From Terriglobales bacterium (GTDB lineage: Bacteria; Acidobacteriota; Terriglobia; Terriglobales; Acidobacteriaceae), in assembly GCA_035764005.1 (NCBI GenBank), contig DASTZZ010000078.1:1-63735 (forward strand): a stretch of DNA of 63,735 nt. The letters run 5' to 3'. Made by a program: the position numbers and the translations under genes. Below are positions 44,645 through 53,905 of this stretch, one piece after another (the stretch's first letter is position 1; every line of letters begins with the position of its first letter). The notes under the pieces were generated by a model. That model was not told the origin of the DNA and searched no databases. It saw nothing but the letters and a program-made list of their open reading frames with translations.

Positions 44645-45616
44645 ATGGAACTGCGTCGAGAGGAGCGTGATGGGACGCGGCATCAGGTGTCGGTTTGGAG
44701 CCTTGATGCTGAAGGGAAGATCTATGTCCAGGAAGCGCATACCATTGACGTGTCCGGAACAGGAGCATGCCTCGCAGGACTGAATCGCCGCATCGAGCCG
44801 GGCTCGCTTATCGGAGTTCAGAATGGCAGCCGGCGGGGCCGATTCAAAGTCGTATGGACTGAGCGTGACGGCCAGCGCGCTCACCAGGTTGGAATCGAAC
44901 GCGCCGCCAGCGACACCGACGGTCCCACCCGCGTTTTGCTAGTCGACGATAGCCGAGAATCCATCGAGATTCGCAAGCCCATCTTGCAAGCGCTCGGGTA
45001 CGAGTGCTCAGTCGCGTCATCGACTTCGTCACTCTTCGACAGCCTGCAAAATTCCGATTTCAAAGCTGTGGTGCTTGTGCATCCTTTGCGCGATGTCGAC
45101 TCAATTGAACTGCTGGTAGGCATCCGCCGGAGCGGCAGCAAGGCCAAGGTAGTGGTGGTATCGGCGCACCCGCACGTCCACGAGTCATTGCGCTCGGTGA
45201 CCGACGCCTTTGTTTACGCCCGCGAGCCGCAGAGTGCGTTTGTGGGCGCGGTGGAAAAGGCCCTGGATCACATCCCCTCAAAGCTGCTTACTACCCGCAC
45301 CATTCATCGCCATGCCGTACGCGTGCCGCTGGTGATCGAAGTCCTTCGCTCCGGCGTGAAGACGAACCTGTATGGCGCTTCGGCTGATTTGAGTGAGCGT
45401 GGCATTGGAGGCAGCATCAAAGCACCCCTCATTCCCGGCGAAATGGTGAAAGTGATGTTTCCTCTGCCGAATGCCCACAGCGATCTGCAGGCATATGCAA
45501 TCGTGAGACATCGAAGAAGCGAATTTTATGGCTTCGAGTTTGTCTCGATTGATGACAGGACCCTTGAGATTATCCGGGCGCTTTGCGCGGTACTACCTCC
45601 ACTGCGGAATTCCTGA
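44645..45616 (+). CDS. PilZ - degenerate receiver - PilZ protein
   Basis: The 323-residue protein has a PilZ domain at ~1-88 (RREER and DVSGTG), a receiver-like domain at ~95-212 and a second PilZ at ~220-315 (RHAVR and DLSERG). Both PilZ domains keep RxxxR and DxSxxG, the c-di-GMP contacts. The receiver keeps the acidic pair (LLVDDS) but has VVLVHPLRD where the phosphorylatable Asp should be, so it looks like a pseudo-receiver. The arrangement suggests a c-di-GMP effector with two binding sites. ATG 44645 is chosen for the family start; no target gene is obvious. Confidence 0.82.
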   Translation: MELRREERDGTRHQVSVWSLDAEGKIYVQEAHTIDVSGTGACLAGLNRRIEPGSLIGVQNGSRRGRFKVVWTERDGQRAHQVGIERAASDTDGPTRVLLVDDSRESIEIRKPILQALGYECSVASSTSSLFDSLQNSDFKAVVLVHPLRDVDSIELLVGIRRSGSKAKVVVVSAHPHVHESLRSVTDAFVYAREPQSAFVGAVEKALDHIPSKLLTTRTIHRHAVRVPLVIEVLRSGVKTNLYGASADLSERGIGGSIKAPLIPGEMVKVMFPLPNAHSDLQAYAIVRHRRSEFYGFEFVSIDDRTLEIIRALCAVLPPLRNS

Positions 45617-45886
45617 TCGCGCCCAGTTACAACTCCAGACCGACTGAGCCCAAGAGGATGCAAGTTGCCGACCCGAAAATGCAAGTTGCTGCAACTGCGT
45701 CCAGGCAGGTTTTCCACAGCCTTGCATTTATTGTTGAAAATAGGCGAGTTGGTAGCAAGTGTCGCCGCTAAAGTTTGGTCTTCGGCGTGCCAATTGCCAC
45801 TGCAGCTTGGCATGTACTCGAGGAGTGTCTTCCAGTTAAGAGGAAGGGGCGAATCGAGCATCTCCAAGCTAAGAAAGAGCAAGACC

Positions 45887-46555
45887 GTGACCAAGACCAG
45901 TTTGCGACTTTCGCTGTTTGCACTCTCGGTCGCGTTTCTCTGCCTCTCGACTTCGGCTCGCGCCGACGCGATCTATCAGGTCGGAGGCGCATTTACGTGC
46001 CCAAACAATAGCTGTCTTGGGGGAGCGTACACATTGAACTTTGTGGGCGCGAACTCAGGAACAACCTTCGATGTGACACTTACTGCTACAACTCCGACGA
46101 GCGGGGCTGCTTTTGGCGATTACATCAGCAGTGTTGAGTTTGGCGATGGCAAGGCTATCGATTCAGCCAACCTCACGAACGCACCAGGCGGGGTAGGTAG
46201 TTGGGGGAATACCGTCTTCGGGAATCTGAACGATGCTGGTTGCCAGGCGGGCAACGCTCCGAACGCCTGCGACAATCAGGCGCTTGTGAACGGCGTGTAC
46301 ACGCTGGCAAACGCGAACGGTAACATGTACTCGTGGACTTGGCATGTTGTTTTCAAAACGGCCGGCCTGGATCTAAACGAGAGTGACATGCACATCGGAC
46401 TGCAGTATTCCAATGTCAACAACACCAGCAACGGCTTGATTGTTTCTGAGAGCGGCGCTTCCACACGAGCTCCGGAGCCCTCCGCTCTAGTTCTCCTGGC
46501 CACTGGATTCGTTGCTGCTGGTTTCTGGCGGCGACGCACAGGTGCTGTTCTGTAG
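45887..46555 (+). CDS. PEP-CTERM sorted exported protein, cysteine-containing
   Basis: GTG 45887 gives 222 residues with a signal peptide (LSLFALSVAFLCLSTSARA) and a C-terminal APEPSALVLLATGFVAAGFW ending in RRR, the PEP-CTERM sorting tail. The mature part has cysteines in CPNNSC, CQAG and ACDNQ and an Asn/Gly/Thr-rich beta-type sequence. AAGAAAGAGC lies upstream of the GTG. A longer frame back to 45665 has no signal peptide at its start. The 270 bases before the GTG show GATGCAAGTTGC direct repeats (45658 and 45678) but nothing I can name. Confidence 0.78.
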   Translation: MTKTSLRLSLFALSVAFLCLSTSARADAIYQVGGAFTCPNNSCLGGAYTLNFVGANSGTTFDVTLTATTPTSGAAFGDYISSVEFGDGKAIDSANLTNAPGGVGSWGNTVFGNLNDAGCQAGNAPNACDNQALVNGVYTLANANGNMYSWTWHVVFKTAGLDLNESDMHIGLQYSNVNNTSNGLIVSESGASTRAPEPSALVLLATGFVAAGFWRRRTGAVL

Positions 46556-46576
46556 CAATTCCGACTTCGGTTTTTA

Positions 46577-46607
46577 GAAAGGCGCACATTTGTGCGCCTT
46601 TCTTTTT
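46577..46607. terminator. Bidirectional terminator between the PEP-CTERM gene and punA
   Basis: GAAAGGCGCACA pairs with TGTGCGCCTTTC and is followed by TTTTT. The A-run on the other side allows use from the minus strand as well. It lies between the stop codons at 46555 and 46609. Confidence 0.9.
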
Positions 46608-46608
46608 C

Positions 46609-47466
46609 TTACTCCGCCAGTCGCGGCAGTATGGCTGTTAACAGGCGGGAAAACTCGCCTCTCACGCGAACTCCGATCGCAAGGACCTCAGCATGATTGA
46701 TTGGCTGATTAAGAATTCCCGCAGCCATGTTTGTCACAACTGAGATCGCCAGCACCTTCATTCCGCAGTGCCGAGCCACAATGACTTCTGCAACTGTTGA
46801 CATTCCCACAACGTCAGCACCAATTGTTCGGAGAAACCGGATTTCTGCCGGAGTTTCGTAGCTCGGTCCTGGAACGGCGGCGTAAACTCCTTCGAAGATA
46901 TTGAGCCCCTGCGTTCGTCCTTCCTCTAGGGCAGCCACGCGCCAGTCCTTTGCGTAGGCTTCAGTCATGTCGGGGAAACGCGGTCCAAAGCGCTCCTCAT
47001 TGGGCCCAATCAGGGCATTCGTGCCCTGCAGATTGATGTGATCGCTCAACACAACCAGGCTTCCTGGCGTGAGCTGCGCTCCGATTCCCCCCGCCGCATT
47101 GGTGAGCAGCACGCCTTTGATTCCCATGCGGCAGAAGACGCGCATAGGAAACGTGACGCGCAGCATGCTGTGGCCTTCGTAGTAGTGAACGCGCCCTTGC
47201 ATTACGGCCACAGGAGTTTTGTCGACGCTGCCGATCACCAGATTGCCCGCATGCCCTTCGGCAGCCGAAACGGGAAAATGCGGAATGGAGGCATAAGGAA
47301 AGACTGTGCGGGCTTCCAGTTCGTCAGCAAATGCTCCGAGCCCGGAACCCAGCACCAGAGCGAGCTTTGGCTGGAGAGACGTTTTGCTGCGGATGTAATT
47401 GGCCGCTTCTCCTGCTAGCGTCCATTGATCTGCAATTGCCTTACTGTCGTTTGCCGGCGTGCTCAT
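46609..47466 (-). CDS. punA: Purine nucleoside phosphorylase
   Basis: The 285-residue protein has LALVLGSGLGAFADELE, the phosphate-binding RVHYYEGHSM, TNAAGGIGAQLTPGSLV and the base-binding region with GMSTVAEVIVARHCGM. This is the trimeric purine nucleoside phosphorylase class I family that splits inosine and guanosine. The Asn in VVTNMAAG fits guanine/hypoxanthine specificity. A stand-alone salvage gene. Confidence 0.94.
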   Translation of the reverse strand: MSTPANDSKAIADQWTLAGEAANYIRSKTSLQPKLALVLGSGLGAFADELEARTVFPYASIPHFPVSAAEGHAGNLVIGSVDKTPVAVMQGRVHYYEGHSMLRVTFPMRVFCRMGIKGVLLTNAAGGIGAQLTPGSLVVLSDHINLQGTNALIGPNEERFGPRFPDMTEAYAKDWRVAALEEGRTQGLNIFEGVYAAVPGPSYETPAEIRFLRTIGADVVGMSTVAEVIVARHCGMKVLAISVVTNMAAGILNQPINHAEVLAIGVRVRGEFSRLLTAILPRLAE

Positions 47467-47581
47467 CTGATTCTTGCTCTTGAATCTGATTGTTTGCCTA
47501 ACGCGTGGAGATTCTCCAGTAAACCACAGCAGCGGTCCGTCGCCTCGTGTACTAGCCCTCGTGATTAAATAAAGTCTCGCT

Positions 47582-47866
47582 ATGATCTGCCTGACTGTTC
47601 ATCTCACCGTGAAGGCCGGCCGGGAGCAGGAGACGGCCGATATGTTCCGTTCCTATGTGAAACTCGTCCAAACAGAGCCTGGATGCATGCGCTTTGACGT
47701 ACATCAATCACGCAAAGACCCGCGGCGCTTCATGCTGTACGAGCTGTATCGCGACGACGCTGCGCTCGATGCCCATCGCCGCACTCCGCATTTCCTCGAC
47801 TACTCGCCGAAAATGCAGGACTTGACCGAGCAGCGCGAGTCTGAGCTGTACAACCACATCGCATGA
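47582..47866 (+). CDS. Antibiotic biosynthesis monooxygenase (ABM) family protein
   Basis: The 94-residue dimeric alpha-beta barrel-type protein has [29 protein letters not shown] and [22 protein letters not shown], the ABM/YgiN-like pattern. Members are quinol monooxygenases or stress proteins; the substrate is unknown. It ends in an ATGA overlap with tyrS, so the two are expressed together. Confidence 0.9.
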   Translation: MICLTVHLTVKAGREQETADMFRSYVKLVQTEPGCMRFDVHQSRKDPRRFMLYELYRDDAALDAHRRTPHFLDYSPKMQDLTEQRESELYNHIA

Positions 47867-49107
47867 ACTTTCCTCCTGTCGAAGAACAGCTCGCATACAT
47901 AAAGAAAGGCGCGGTGGAGATCATCCGCGAACCGGATCTGCGCGAGCGTCTGGAAGACTCACGCAAGACGGGCAAGCCGCTGCGAGTCAAGATCGGGCTC
48001 GATCCCACCGCTCCCGATCTTCATCTCGGCCACACGGTCGTGCTGCGCAAGCTGAAACATTTTCAGGACATGGGTCACACGGTGATCTTCCTGATCGGGG
48101 ACTTCACCGGCATGATCGGCGATCCCACCGGACGCTCGGCAACTCGCCCGCCGCTCTCGCGCGAACAGATTCAGCGAAACGCGAGTACATACCTCGAGCA
48201 GTGCTACCGCATCCTCGATCGCAGTAAGACCGAGATTCGCTACAACAGCGAATGGCTCGACAAGCTCGGCTCAGAAGGGCTGATTCGTCTTGCTGCCAAG
48301 TACACGGTTTCGCAGATGTTGGAACGCGAAGATTTCCATAAGCGCTTCCAGGAGGAAAAACCTATAGCGGTGCATGAGCTCCTCTATCCATTAGCCCAAG
48401 GTTATGACTCCGTCGCTCTGGAAGCGGACGTTGAACTCGGCGGTACCGATCAGAAATTCAACCTTCTAGTAGGTCGCGAGTTGCAGCGCCAATACGGTCA
48501 GAGCTCGCAGATTGTGTTAACGACGCCGCTCCTGGAAGGACTCGACGGCGTGCAGAAGATGTCGAAGTCGCTGGGAAACGCCATCGGCATTCAAGATCCG
48601 CCAGTGGAGATGTACGGGAAACTCATGTCGCTTTCGGATGAGTTGATGTGGCGTTATTACACGCTGCTGACTGATCTGCAACTCGGCCAGATCGAGGAGA
48701 TGAAATCGAAGGTCCAATCGGGCACGCTGCATCCGATGCAGGCCAAGAAGGAGCTTGCGCGGCGCATCGTCGCGGACTTTCATTCCGAGCAGGCGGCGCG
48801 CGAAGCCGAGGAGAACTGGGCAAAACAATTCCAGAGGCACGAAACGCCAGATTCGGTTCCGGAATGTAACGTGCAGCTATCGGAAATTTCCAGCGCAGCG
48901 GCCGGCGAGAATATCGTGCGAATCGACAAGCTCCTGGTAGCTTGTGGGCTCAGTCCTTCCGGAACGGACGCTCAGCGCAAGATCAAGGAAAAGGCGGTTC
49001 ACATCGACGACCGCGTGGTAGAAACGCCGGCGTATCGTGAGAAGCTTCCGAATCCATTCCTGCTCAGACTGGGCCGAAGAATGTTACGGGTTCATCTGAG
49101 CGCGTAG
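47863..49107 (+). CDS. tyrS: Tyrosyl-tRNA synthetase
   Basis: The 414-residue class I synthetase has the HIGH-type motif HLGH ([11 protein letters not shown]), KMSKS (QKMSKSLGN) and a C-terminal S4 RNA-binding domain ([21 protein letters not shown]). It charges tRNA-Tyr. The longer spacing between HIGH and KMSKS puts it in the TyrRS Z-type group. It is coupled to the ABM gene upstream. Confidence 0.95.
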   Translation: MNFPPVEEQLAYIKKGAVEIIREPDLRERLEDSRKTGKPLRVKIGLDPTAPDLHLGHTVVLRKLKHFQDMGHTVIFLIGDFTGMIGDPTGRSATRPPLSREQIQRNASTYLEQCYRILDRSKTEIRYNSEWLDKLGSEGLIRLAAKYTVSQMLEREDFHKRFQEEKPIAVHELLYPLAQGYDSVALEADVELGGTDQKFNLLVGRELQRQYGQSSQIVLTTPLLEGLDGVQKMSKSLGNAIGIQDPPVEMYGKLMSLSDELMWRYYTLLTDLQLGQIEEMKSKVQSGTLHPMQAKKELARRIVADFHSEQAAREAEENWAKQFQRHETPDSVPECNVQLSEISSAAAGENIVRIDKLLVACGLSPSGTDAQRKIKEKAVHIDDRVVETPAYREKLPNPFLLRLGRRMLRVHLSA

Positions 49108-49120
49108 TCAGAACACAACC

Positions 49121-50464
49121 ATGACCTCCTTACGAAGGCTCGCTCTTCTGCTTACAAGTGTCGCACTGTTTTTGCCCACTCTGTCGGCTGCGCAGACGGC
49201 TCATAGCAACTACCAACCCTCTGCTGAAAATCTCAAAGCTCGCCGGCAATTCCAGGACGACAAGTTTGGAATGTTCATCCATTGGGGCGTATACAGCGTG
49301 CTCGGCGATGGCGAATGGGTCTTTCATAACCGCAAGCTCACCGTCCACGAGTACGATCGGCTGCCTGCGTTCTTCGATCCGGAGAAGTTCGACGCCAGGG
49401 CCTGGGTTGCGCTGGCGAAGTCGGCAGGAATGAAGTACATCACCATCACTTCGCGCCATCACGACGGTTTCGCGATGTTCGATTCCAAAGTTTCAGATTG
49501 GAACATCGTAAAGCGCACGCCTTACGGCAAAGACCCACTCAAGATGCTGGCCGACGAATGTCATCGCGAGGGCATCAAGCTGTTCTTCTATTACTCGCAA
49601 CTGGACTGGCACAATCCCGATTATTATCCGCGTGGGAGAACGGCGATCGATTGGGACAACGGTCGTCCGAATCACGGCGATTGGAACGCGTACATCAACG
49701 ATTACATGGACGGCCAGCTTCGTGAGCTGCTCACCAACTATGGACCAATCGGCGGCATCTGGTTCGACGGCATGTGGGACAAGCCCGATGCCGACTGGCA
49801 ACTCGAAAAGACGTACGCGCTCATTCATCAGCTTCAACCCGCGGCGCTCATCATCCCCAATCACCATGAGGCGCCGAAGCCCGGTGAAGATGTTCAGACC
49901 TTCGAGCGCGATCTTCCCGGCAGAAATACTGCGGGATTCAACACCACGGTAGTAGACACGGCGTTGCCCCTCGAGAGCAGTAACACTTTGAACAACTCAT
50001 GGGGATTCAATATCGGCGACAGCAAATACAAAAGCCCAGAGACCGTGGAAGAAATGCTGGTGCGCGCAGCGGGCAACAACTCCAATTTGCTGCTCAACAT
50101 CGGTCCAATGCCGAATGGCGAGATCCAGCAGGAGTTTGTTGATCGTTTACATGCGGTAGGCGAATGGCTTACGCGTTACGGCGATTCGATCTACGGCACA
50201 CGCGGTGGTCCGATCGCGCCGGCAGACTGGGGCGTTACCACGCAGAAGGCTGACAAGATCTTCGTCCACGTGCTCAATTGGAATGCTCCGCTTCTGGCAT
50301 TGCCGCCCATTCCGGGAACCATCAGCAGCGCTCAACTTCTTGTAAATGGCATGCGCGTGCCCTTTACTCAGCGTGACAACGGAATCGTTCTGAATCTACC
50401 TGCTGCGACGAAGGACGAAGTAGATCGTGTGGTGGTGCTGGTAATCTCTGGCGCACACAATTAG
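49121..50464 (+). CDS. Secreted alpha-L-fucosidase, GH29
   Basis: The 447-residue protein has a signal peptide (LLTSVALFLPTLSA) and the GH29 catalytic barrel: FHWGVYSVLGDGEW (here FGMFIHWGVYS), TSRHHDGFAMFDSKVSDWN and the nucleophile Asp in GGIWFDGMWDK. The general acid region and a small C-terminal beta domain follow. It releases alpha-linked fucose from glycans. It starts 13 bases after tyrS. Confidence 0.93.
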   Translation: MTSLRRLALLLTSVALFLPTLSAAQTAHSNYQPSAENLKARRQFQDDKFGMFIHWGVYSVLGDGEWVFHNRKLTVHEYDRLPAFFDPEKFDARAWVALAKSAGMKYITITSRHHDGFAMFDSKVSDWNIVKRTPYGKDPLKMLADECHREGIKLFFYYSQLDWHNPDYYPRGRTAIDWDNGRPNHGDWNAYINDYMDGQLRELLTNYGPIGGIWFDGMWDKPDADWQLEKTYALIHQLQPAALIIPNHHEAPKPGEDVQTFERDLPGRNTAGFNTTVVDTALPLESSNTLNNSWGFNIGDSKYKSPETVEEMLVRAAGNNSNLLLNIGPMPNGEIQQEFVDRLHAVGEWLTRYGDSIYGTRGGPIAPADWGVTTQKADKIFVHVLNWNAPLLALPPIPGTISSAQLLVNGMRVPFTQRDNGIVLNLPAATKDEVDRVVVLVISGAHN

Positions 50465-50478
50465 GAACCGTGGATCTA

Positions 50479-50515
50479 TCAGTGCCGTTCTATCTGCTGC
50501 GGCAGACGGTGCTGA
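50479..50515. repeat. Short palindrome between fucosidase and radical SAM genes
   Basis: TCAGTGCCGT (50479-50488) and ACGGTGCTGA (50506-50515) are inverted with one wobble pair. The sequence resembles a shortened version of the elements at 13100 and 35196. It lies between two convergent stop codons and may act as a bidirectional terminator. Confidence 0.6.
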
Positions 50516-50531
50516 CCAATCGAAACTGCAC

Positions 50532-51533
50532 CTATGCGGCTTGCTTCACCGTTCCCTTGCGTTTTGAACGGAGCTTGCGCAGTCTCGTTCCGATTCGATT
50601 CGAGATCGTGAACAGCTGCCCGGCGGTAACACCAAACGCCACGTGATGGTGTCCTACGGCAGCCATGCCCATCGAAGCCACGCACCCACACTGGGAGCAG
50701 TCGGGTCGGCCCCCGAGCTGGCAGGGAACTACCTGCGTTTTCAAATCGGCAGAGATGATCGTAGTGGTCTGAGCGAATATGCAGTCCTCCGGAGATTCCG
50801 GGGGATTCGCGAACTCCTGAATCTGGGCGTCGTACATATCGAGCTTTGGGTAGAGCATGCGTAAGCGACGGAGTTCGGCGATGCACTGTGCGCGCTGCGA
50901 CGGCGACAGTATCTCCTCAGCCTGCTCGCCAATCTGCGGCGTAAAGATGCTCATCCAGACCTTCCGCACCTCGGGCCTTTCCGTCCAAAACTGGAGAAAG
51001 CGCTCCAGATAAGTCGGATCACGCATCATCTGCGAGGTGATCGTGCAATGGACGGTCACTCGGTGGCCGGCAATGTTTTTCAAAATTCGTTCATACGTTG
51101 CCGGCTTGCGCCGTGCATCGTGCTCCGGCTGCAAGCCATCGATGGAAACAACGATTCCAACTTTGGAATACCGCGCCCACTCTCGGGGAATTGTTCGGAA
51201 GGCGCTGGTCACAATCTGGAGGAAAATACCTCGTTTGTGCAGTTCAGGAACAATCAGGCTGAGTTCCCGAAAGCGGACCAAAGGATCGCCCCCCACGATC
51301 GACACGTGCAACGGCCGGTAACTGTCCACGAGCTTGATGACCTTATCTACGAGCTCATTGGTTTTGTAATCGCTGAGGTCGCGCAAGTTGGTGCCTTCAC
51401 CCACATGGCCATCAGCAAAGGCGTAACATCCCGGACAGCGCAGCGGGCATTCCTTCGTAATCTCAATCGACAGCGATGGCTTCTGCCCTGTCAGAATCTT
51501 TCCCCATGCCTGAAAAACTTCTTTCGTCTGCAT
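50532..51533 (-). CDS. Radical SAM protein with extra C-terminal cysteine cluster
   Basis: The 333-residue protein has the [4Fe-4S]/SAM motif CPLRCPGC (C29, C33, C36), the glycine-rich SIVGGDPLVRF and a TIM-barrel-type run to about residue 210. The C-terminus has C251, C271, C279, C282 and C284 in CIFAQ, VPCQLGG and CSQCGC, a SPASM/twitch-like region that could bind one more cluster. AAAGGAG precedes the ATG. The substrate is unknown. A small membrane protein gene (51626) lies 92 bases upstream on the same strand. Confidence 0.85.
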   Translation of the reverse strand: MQTKEVFQAWGKILTGQKPSLSIEITKECPLRCPGCYAFADGHVGEGTNLRDLSDYKTNELVDKVIKLVDSYRPLHVSIVGGDPLVRFRELSLIVPELHKRGIFLQIVTSAFRTIPREWARYSKVGIVVSIDGLQPEHDARRKPATYERILKNIAGHRVTVHCTITSQMMRDPTYLERFLQFWTERPEVRKVWMSIFTPQIGEQAEEILSPSQRAQCIAELRRLRMLYPKLDMYDAQIQEFANPPESPEDCIFAQTTTIISADLKTQVVPCQLGGRPDCSQCGCVASMGMAAVGHHHVAFGVTAGQLFTISNRIGTRLRKLRSKRKGTVKQAA

Positions 51534-51625
51534 AACGCTCCTTTGTGTGGATGCGCGAATGTCATGCGCGTGCCGACAGCTTGTATTCCGTGTGTCTCGA
51601 ACTTGAGAAAAGGAGAGTGGAAGGA

Positions 51626-51868
51626 TTAACAGATCCGGGTGCAGAGAAGCGATCGGTCGAGCGGCGACCCACTCTCTAGCTGCTTACCGAACAAAACCGG
51701 GGCGAAGGGAGCGATGGTAAAGGTGAAAAACGGAAATAGCCACAGAACATAGCAGAAGCAAGACTGACTGGAACTCGTGGCCGCCATTTCCGGCAGCGGC
51801 GAAATGAGAACATACAAAACAGCTACTGCAACCACAACAACCACGACCGCCTTGGCTCGAGATGACAC
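51626..51868 (-). CDS. Small membrane protein upstream of the radical SAM gene, unknown
   Basis: An 80-residue frame with GTG start, two hydrophobic helices (VVVVVVAVAVLYVLISPLP and FCYVLWLFPFFTFTIAPFAP) and four cysteines, two of them in SCFC and two near the end (LLCTRIC). No family is recognised. The start codon is weakly supported (no good ribosome-binding site). The bases around it, 51534-51625 and 51869-51989, show nothing I can name. Confidence 0.45.
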   Translation of the reverse strand: MSSRAKAVVVVVVAVAVLYVLISPLPEMAATSSSQSCFCYVLWLFPFFTFTIAPFAPVLFGKQLESGSPLDRSLLCTRIC

Positions 51869-51989
51869 TATCTTTAACGATACGCCGCGAACAGTCGCTT
51901 TGTCATGCGCCCAACCGGCGGACGGTCGAAGCCATGTCCAGGTTTTGCCGCTGAATGAGAATAGAACGTTAGGAGATGGCTCCCGCCCG

Positions 51990-53234
51990 TTATTCCGTCC
52001 AGCGCCTGAAAATCAATGAGCCGTTGGTTCCGCCAAATCCAAATGAATTGGAAAGCGCGATCTCAATCTTGGTTTGCCGTGACTTATTCGGCACGTAGTC
52101 AAGGTCACATTCGGGATCTGGTTTGTCGAGGTTGATTGTCGGCGGGAGACACTGATCGCGCAGTGCCAAAACGGTAATGCCGGCCTCGAGACCGCCAGCG
52201 CCGCCGAGCAGATGGCCGGTCATAGATTTCGTCGAGCTGACGGCGAGACCGTTTTTTGCGTGCTCACCGAAGGCCCGTTTGATGGCTTTGGTTTCGAGAA
52301 CGTCGCCCAGCGGAGTCGATGTGCCATGGACGTTGATGTAGTCGATCTGTTCCGGTTTGACGCCTGCATCCGCCATGGCCGCCACCATCACGCGGTATCC
52401 GCCTTCCCCTTCTTCTGCGGGCTGCGTGATGTGGTACGCATCGGCGCTCATCCCATACCCGATGATCTCGGCAAAGATCGGAGCTCCTCGACGACGTGCA
52501 AAATCCAGCTCTTCGAGAATCAGGATGCCGGCGCCTTCGCCGATCACAAACCCATCGCGATCGACATCGAATGGGCGACTTGCTTTTTCCGGAGCATCGT
52601 TACGCGTGGAGAGCGCGCGCATGGCGGCAAATCCGCCGACGCCCATCGGCGTAATCGCCGCTTCTGTTCCCCCCGCGATCATTACGTCCGCAGCACCGCG
52701 CGCGATAATCTTGAACGCATCGCCGATCGAGTGCGCGCTGGTTGTGCAGGCCGTCGCCGTCGCCTCATTCGGACCTTTCGCGCCGTAGCGAATGCTCACG
52801 TGGCCGGCTGCAAGATTGATAATTGCGGCAGGGATGAAGAATGGTGAAATCTTGCGCGGGCCGCCCTGAATCAGATTCGAGTGCTCGCGCTCAATGATGT
52901 CGAATCCGCCGATGCCTGAGCCGATGTGAACGCCCACGCGCTCGGCGATGTCCGGCGTGATGCTCAGCCCTGCCATCTTGACCGCTTCATCGGTTGCGGC
53001 CATGCAGACATGAATGAAGCGGCCCATCTTGCGGGCTTCTTTTTTCTCGATGAAGTTGAGCGGATCGAAGTTCTTGACTTCGGCGGCGATGGTGCACGCA
53101 AAGCCAGTCGTGTCGAAGCCGGTAATCTGCGCAACGCCGCTCTTGCCGGCCAGCAGATTCGTCCAGACCTCCGGGCTGGTGTTGCCCACCCCGCAAATGA
53201 GGCCTATTCCAGTAACGACGACTCTACGGCTCAA
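51990..53234 (-). CDS. fabF: 3-oxoacyl-ACP synthase II FabF
   Basis: The 414-residue condensing enzyme has the active-site Cys in TACTTSAHSIGDA, His in NVHGTSTPLG and GHLLGGAGG, and the C-terminal NSFGFGGTNGSL. It elongates fatty acids on ACP. It lies three bases after acpP, which delivers its substrate. The family-typical start MSRRVVVTGIGLI is in place. Confidence 0.95.
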   Translation of the reverse strand: MSRRVVVTGIGLICGVGNTSPEVWTNLLAGKSGVAQITGFDTTGFACTIAAEVKNFDPLNFIEKKEARKMGRFIHVCMAATDEAVKMAGLSITPDIAERVGVHIGSGIGGFDIIEREHSNLIQGGPRKISPFFIPAAIINLAAGHVSIRYGAKGPNEATATACTTSAHSIGDAFKIIARGAADVMIAGGTEAAITPMGVGGFAAMRALSTRNDAPEKASRPFDVDRDGFVIGEGAGILILEELDFARRRGAPIFAEIIGYGMSADAYHITQPAEEGEGGYRVMVAAMADAGVKPEQIDYINVHGTSTPLGDVLETKAIKRAFGEHAKNGLAVSSTKSMTGHLLGGAGGLEAGITVLALRDQCLPPTINLDKPDPECDLDYVPNKSRQTKIEIALSNSFGFGGTNGSLIFRRWTE

Positions 53235-53237
53235 GTG

Positions 53238-53483
53238 CTACTTGCCGCCTTTCGCGTGTGCGTTGATGTAGTCGACGGCGTTCTTGACCGTCTTGATCTT
53301 CTCAGCTTCTTCGTCGGGAATCTCGATGTCGAAAGCCTCTTCGAAGGCCATGACGAGTTCGACGGTGTCGAGGGAGTCTGCGCCGAGGTCGTCCACGAAC
53401 GACGCATTAGGAGTAACTTCGCCTTCATCCACGCCAAGTTGTTCCACGATGATCTGCTTTACCTTCTCATCTACAGCGGCCAT
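53238..53483 (-). CDS. acpP: Acyl carrier protein
   Basis: ATG 53483 gives 81 residues beginning [32 protein letters not shown] holds the serine that takes phosphopantetheine. The upstream GAGAGG supports this start; the frame extends further but lacks a family start. It pairs with fabF. Confidence 0.95.
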   Translation of the reverse strand: MAAVDEKVKQIIVEQLGVDEGEVTPNASFVDDLGADSLDTVELVMAFEEAFDIEIPDEEAEKIKTVKNAVDYINAHAKGGK

Positions 53484-53577
53484 TCGCGTTCCTCTCTCTG
53501 TTGGAGATGTGACTGCCACGACTTCAAAATAGCCTACTCCGCTACGGGCGGGCAGGTTCGGAGATTGCTTTGGGATT

Positions 53578-53826
53578 CTACTGCTTCGCTATCTTGGAGT
53601 TCTTCTCGATGTAGCTGACCGCGTCCTGCACGGTCTTGATCTTCTCGGCTTCTTCGTCGGGGATTTCGAGATCGAAGGCCTCCTCGAATGCCATGATGAG
53701 CTCGACACGATCGAGAGAATCGGCGCCGAGATCGTCCACAAACGATGCGCTGGGCGAGACCTCGCTCTCTTCCACGCTGAGCTGGTCCACGATGATCTGT
53801 TTGACTTTATCTTCAACCCCGGGCAT
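53578..53826 (-). CDS. Second acyl carrier protein, tandem paralogue
   Basis: ATG 53826 gives 82 residues, [20 protein letters not shown], with [16 protein letters not shown] as the phosphopantetheine site. CAGGAGGACCCTCG lies before the ATG. It is close to, but not identical with, the acp at 53238 and is translated just upstream of it. Two adjacent ACPs of primary-metabolism type are unusual. Confidence 0.93.
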   Translation of the reverse strand: MPGVEDKVKQIIVDQLSVEESEVSPSASFVDDLGADSLDRVELIMAFEEAFDLEIPDEEAEKIKTVQDAVSYIEKNSKIAKQ

Positions 53827-53905
53827 CGAGGGTCCTCCTGTTTGCGCCAATTGCGCGCAACAAACCTCTCAGTCTATATGGGGCTGGGAAATACTGGCAA
53901 GGACC

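Noticed and set aside
51777-52019. Plus-strand 80-codon frame at 51777 opposite the small membrane protein
   Set aside because: It overlaps the fabF end on the other strand and reads threonine-rich low complexity; no RBS.
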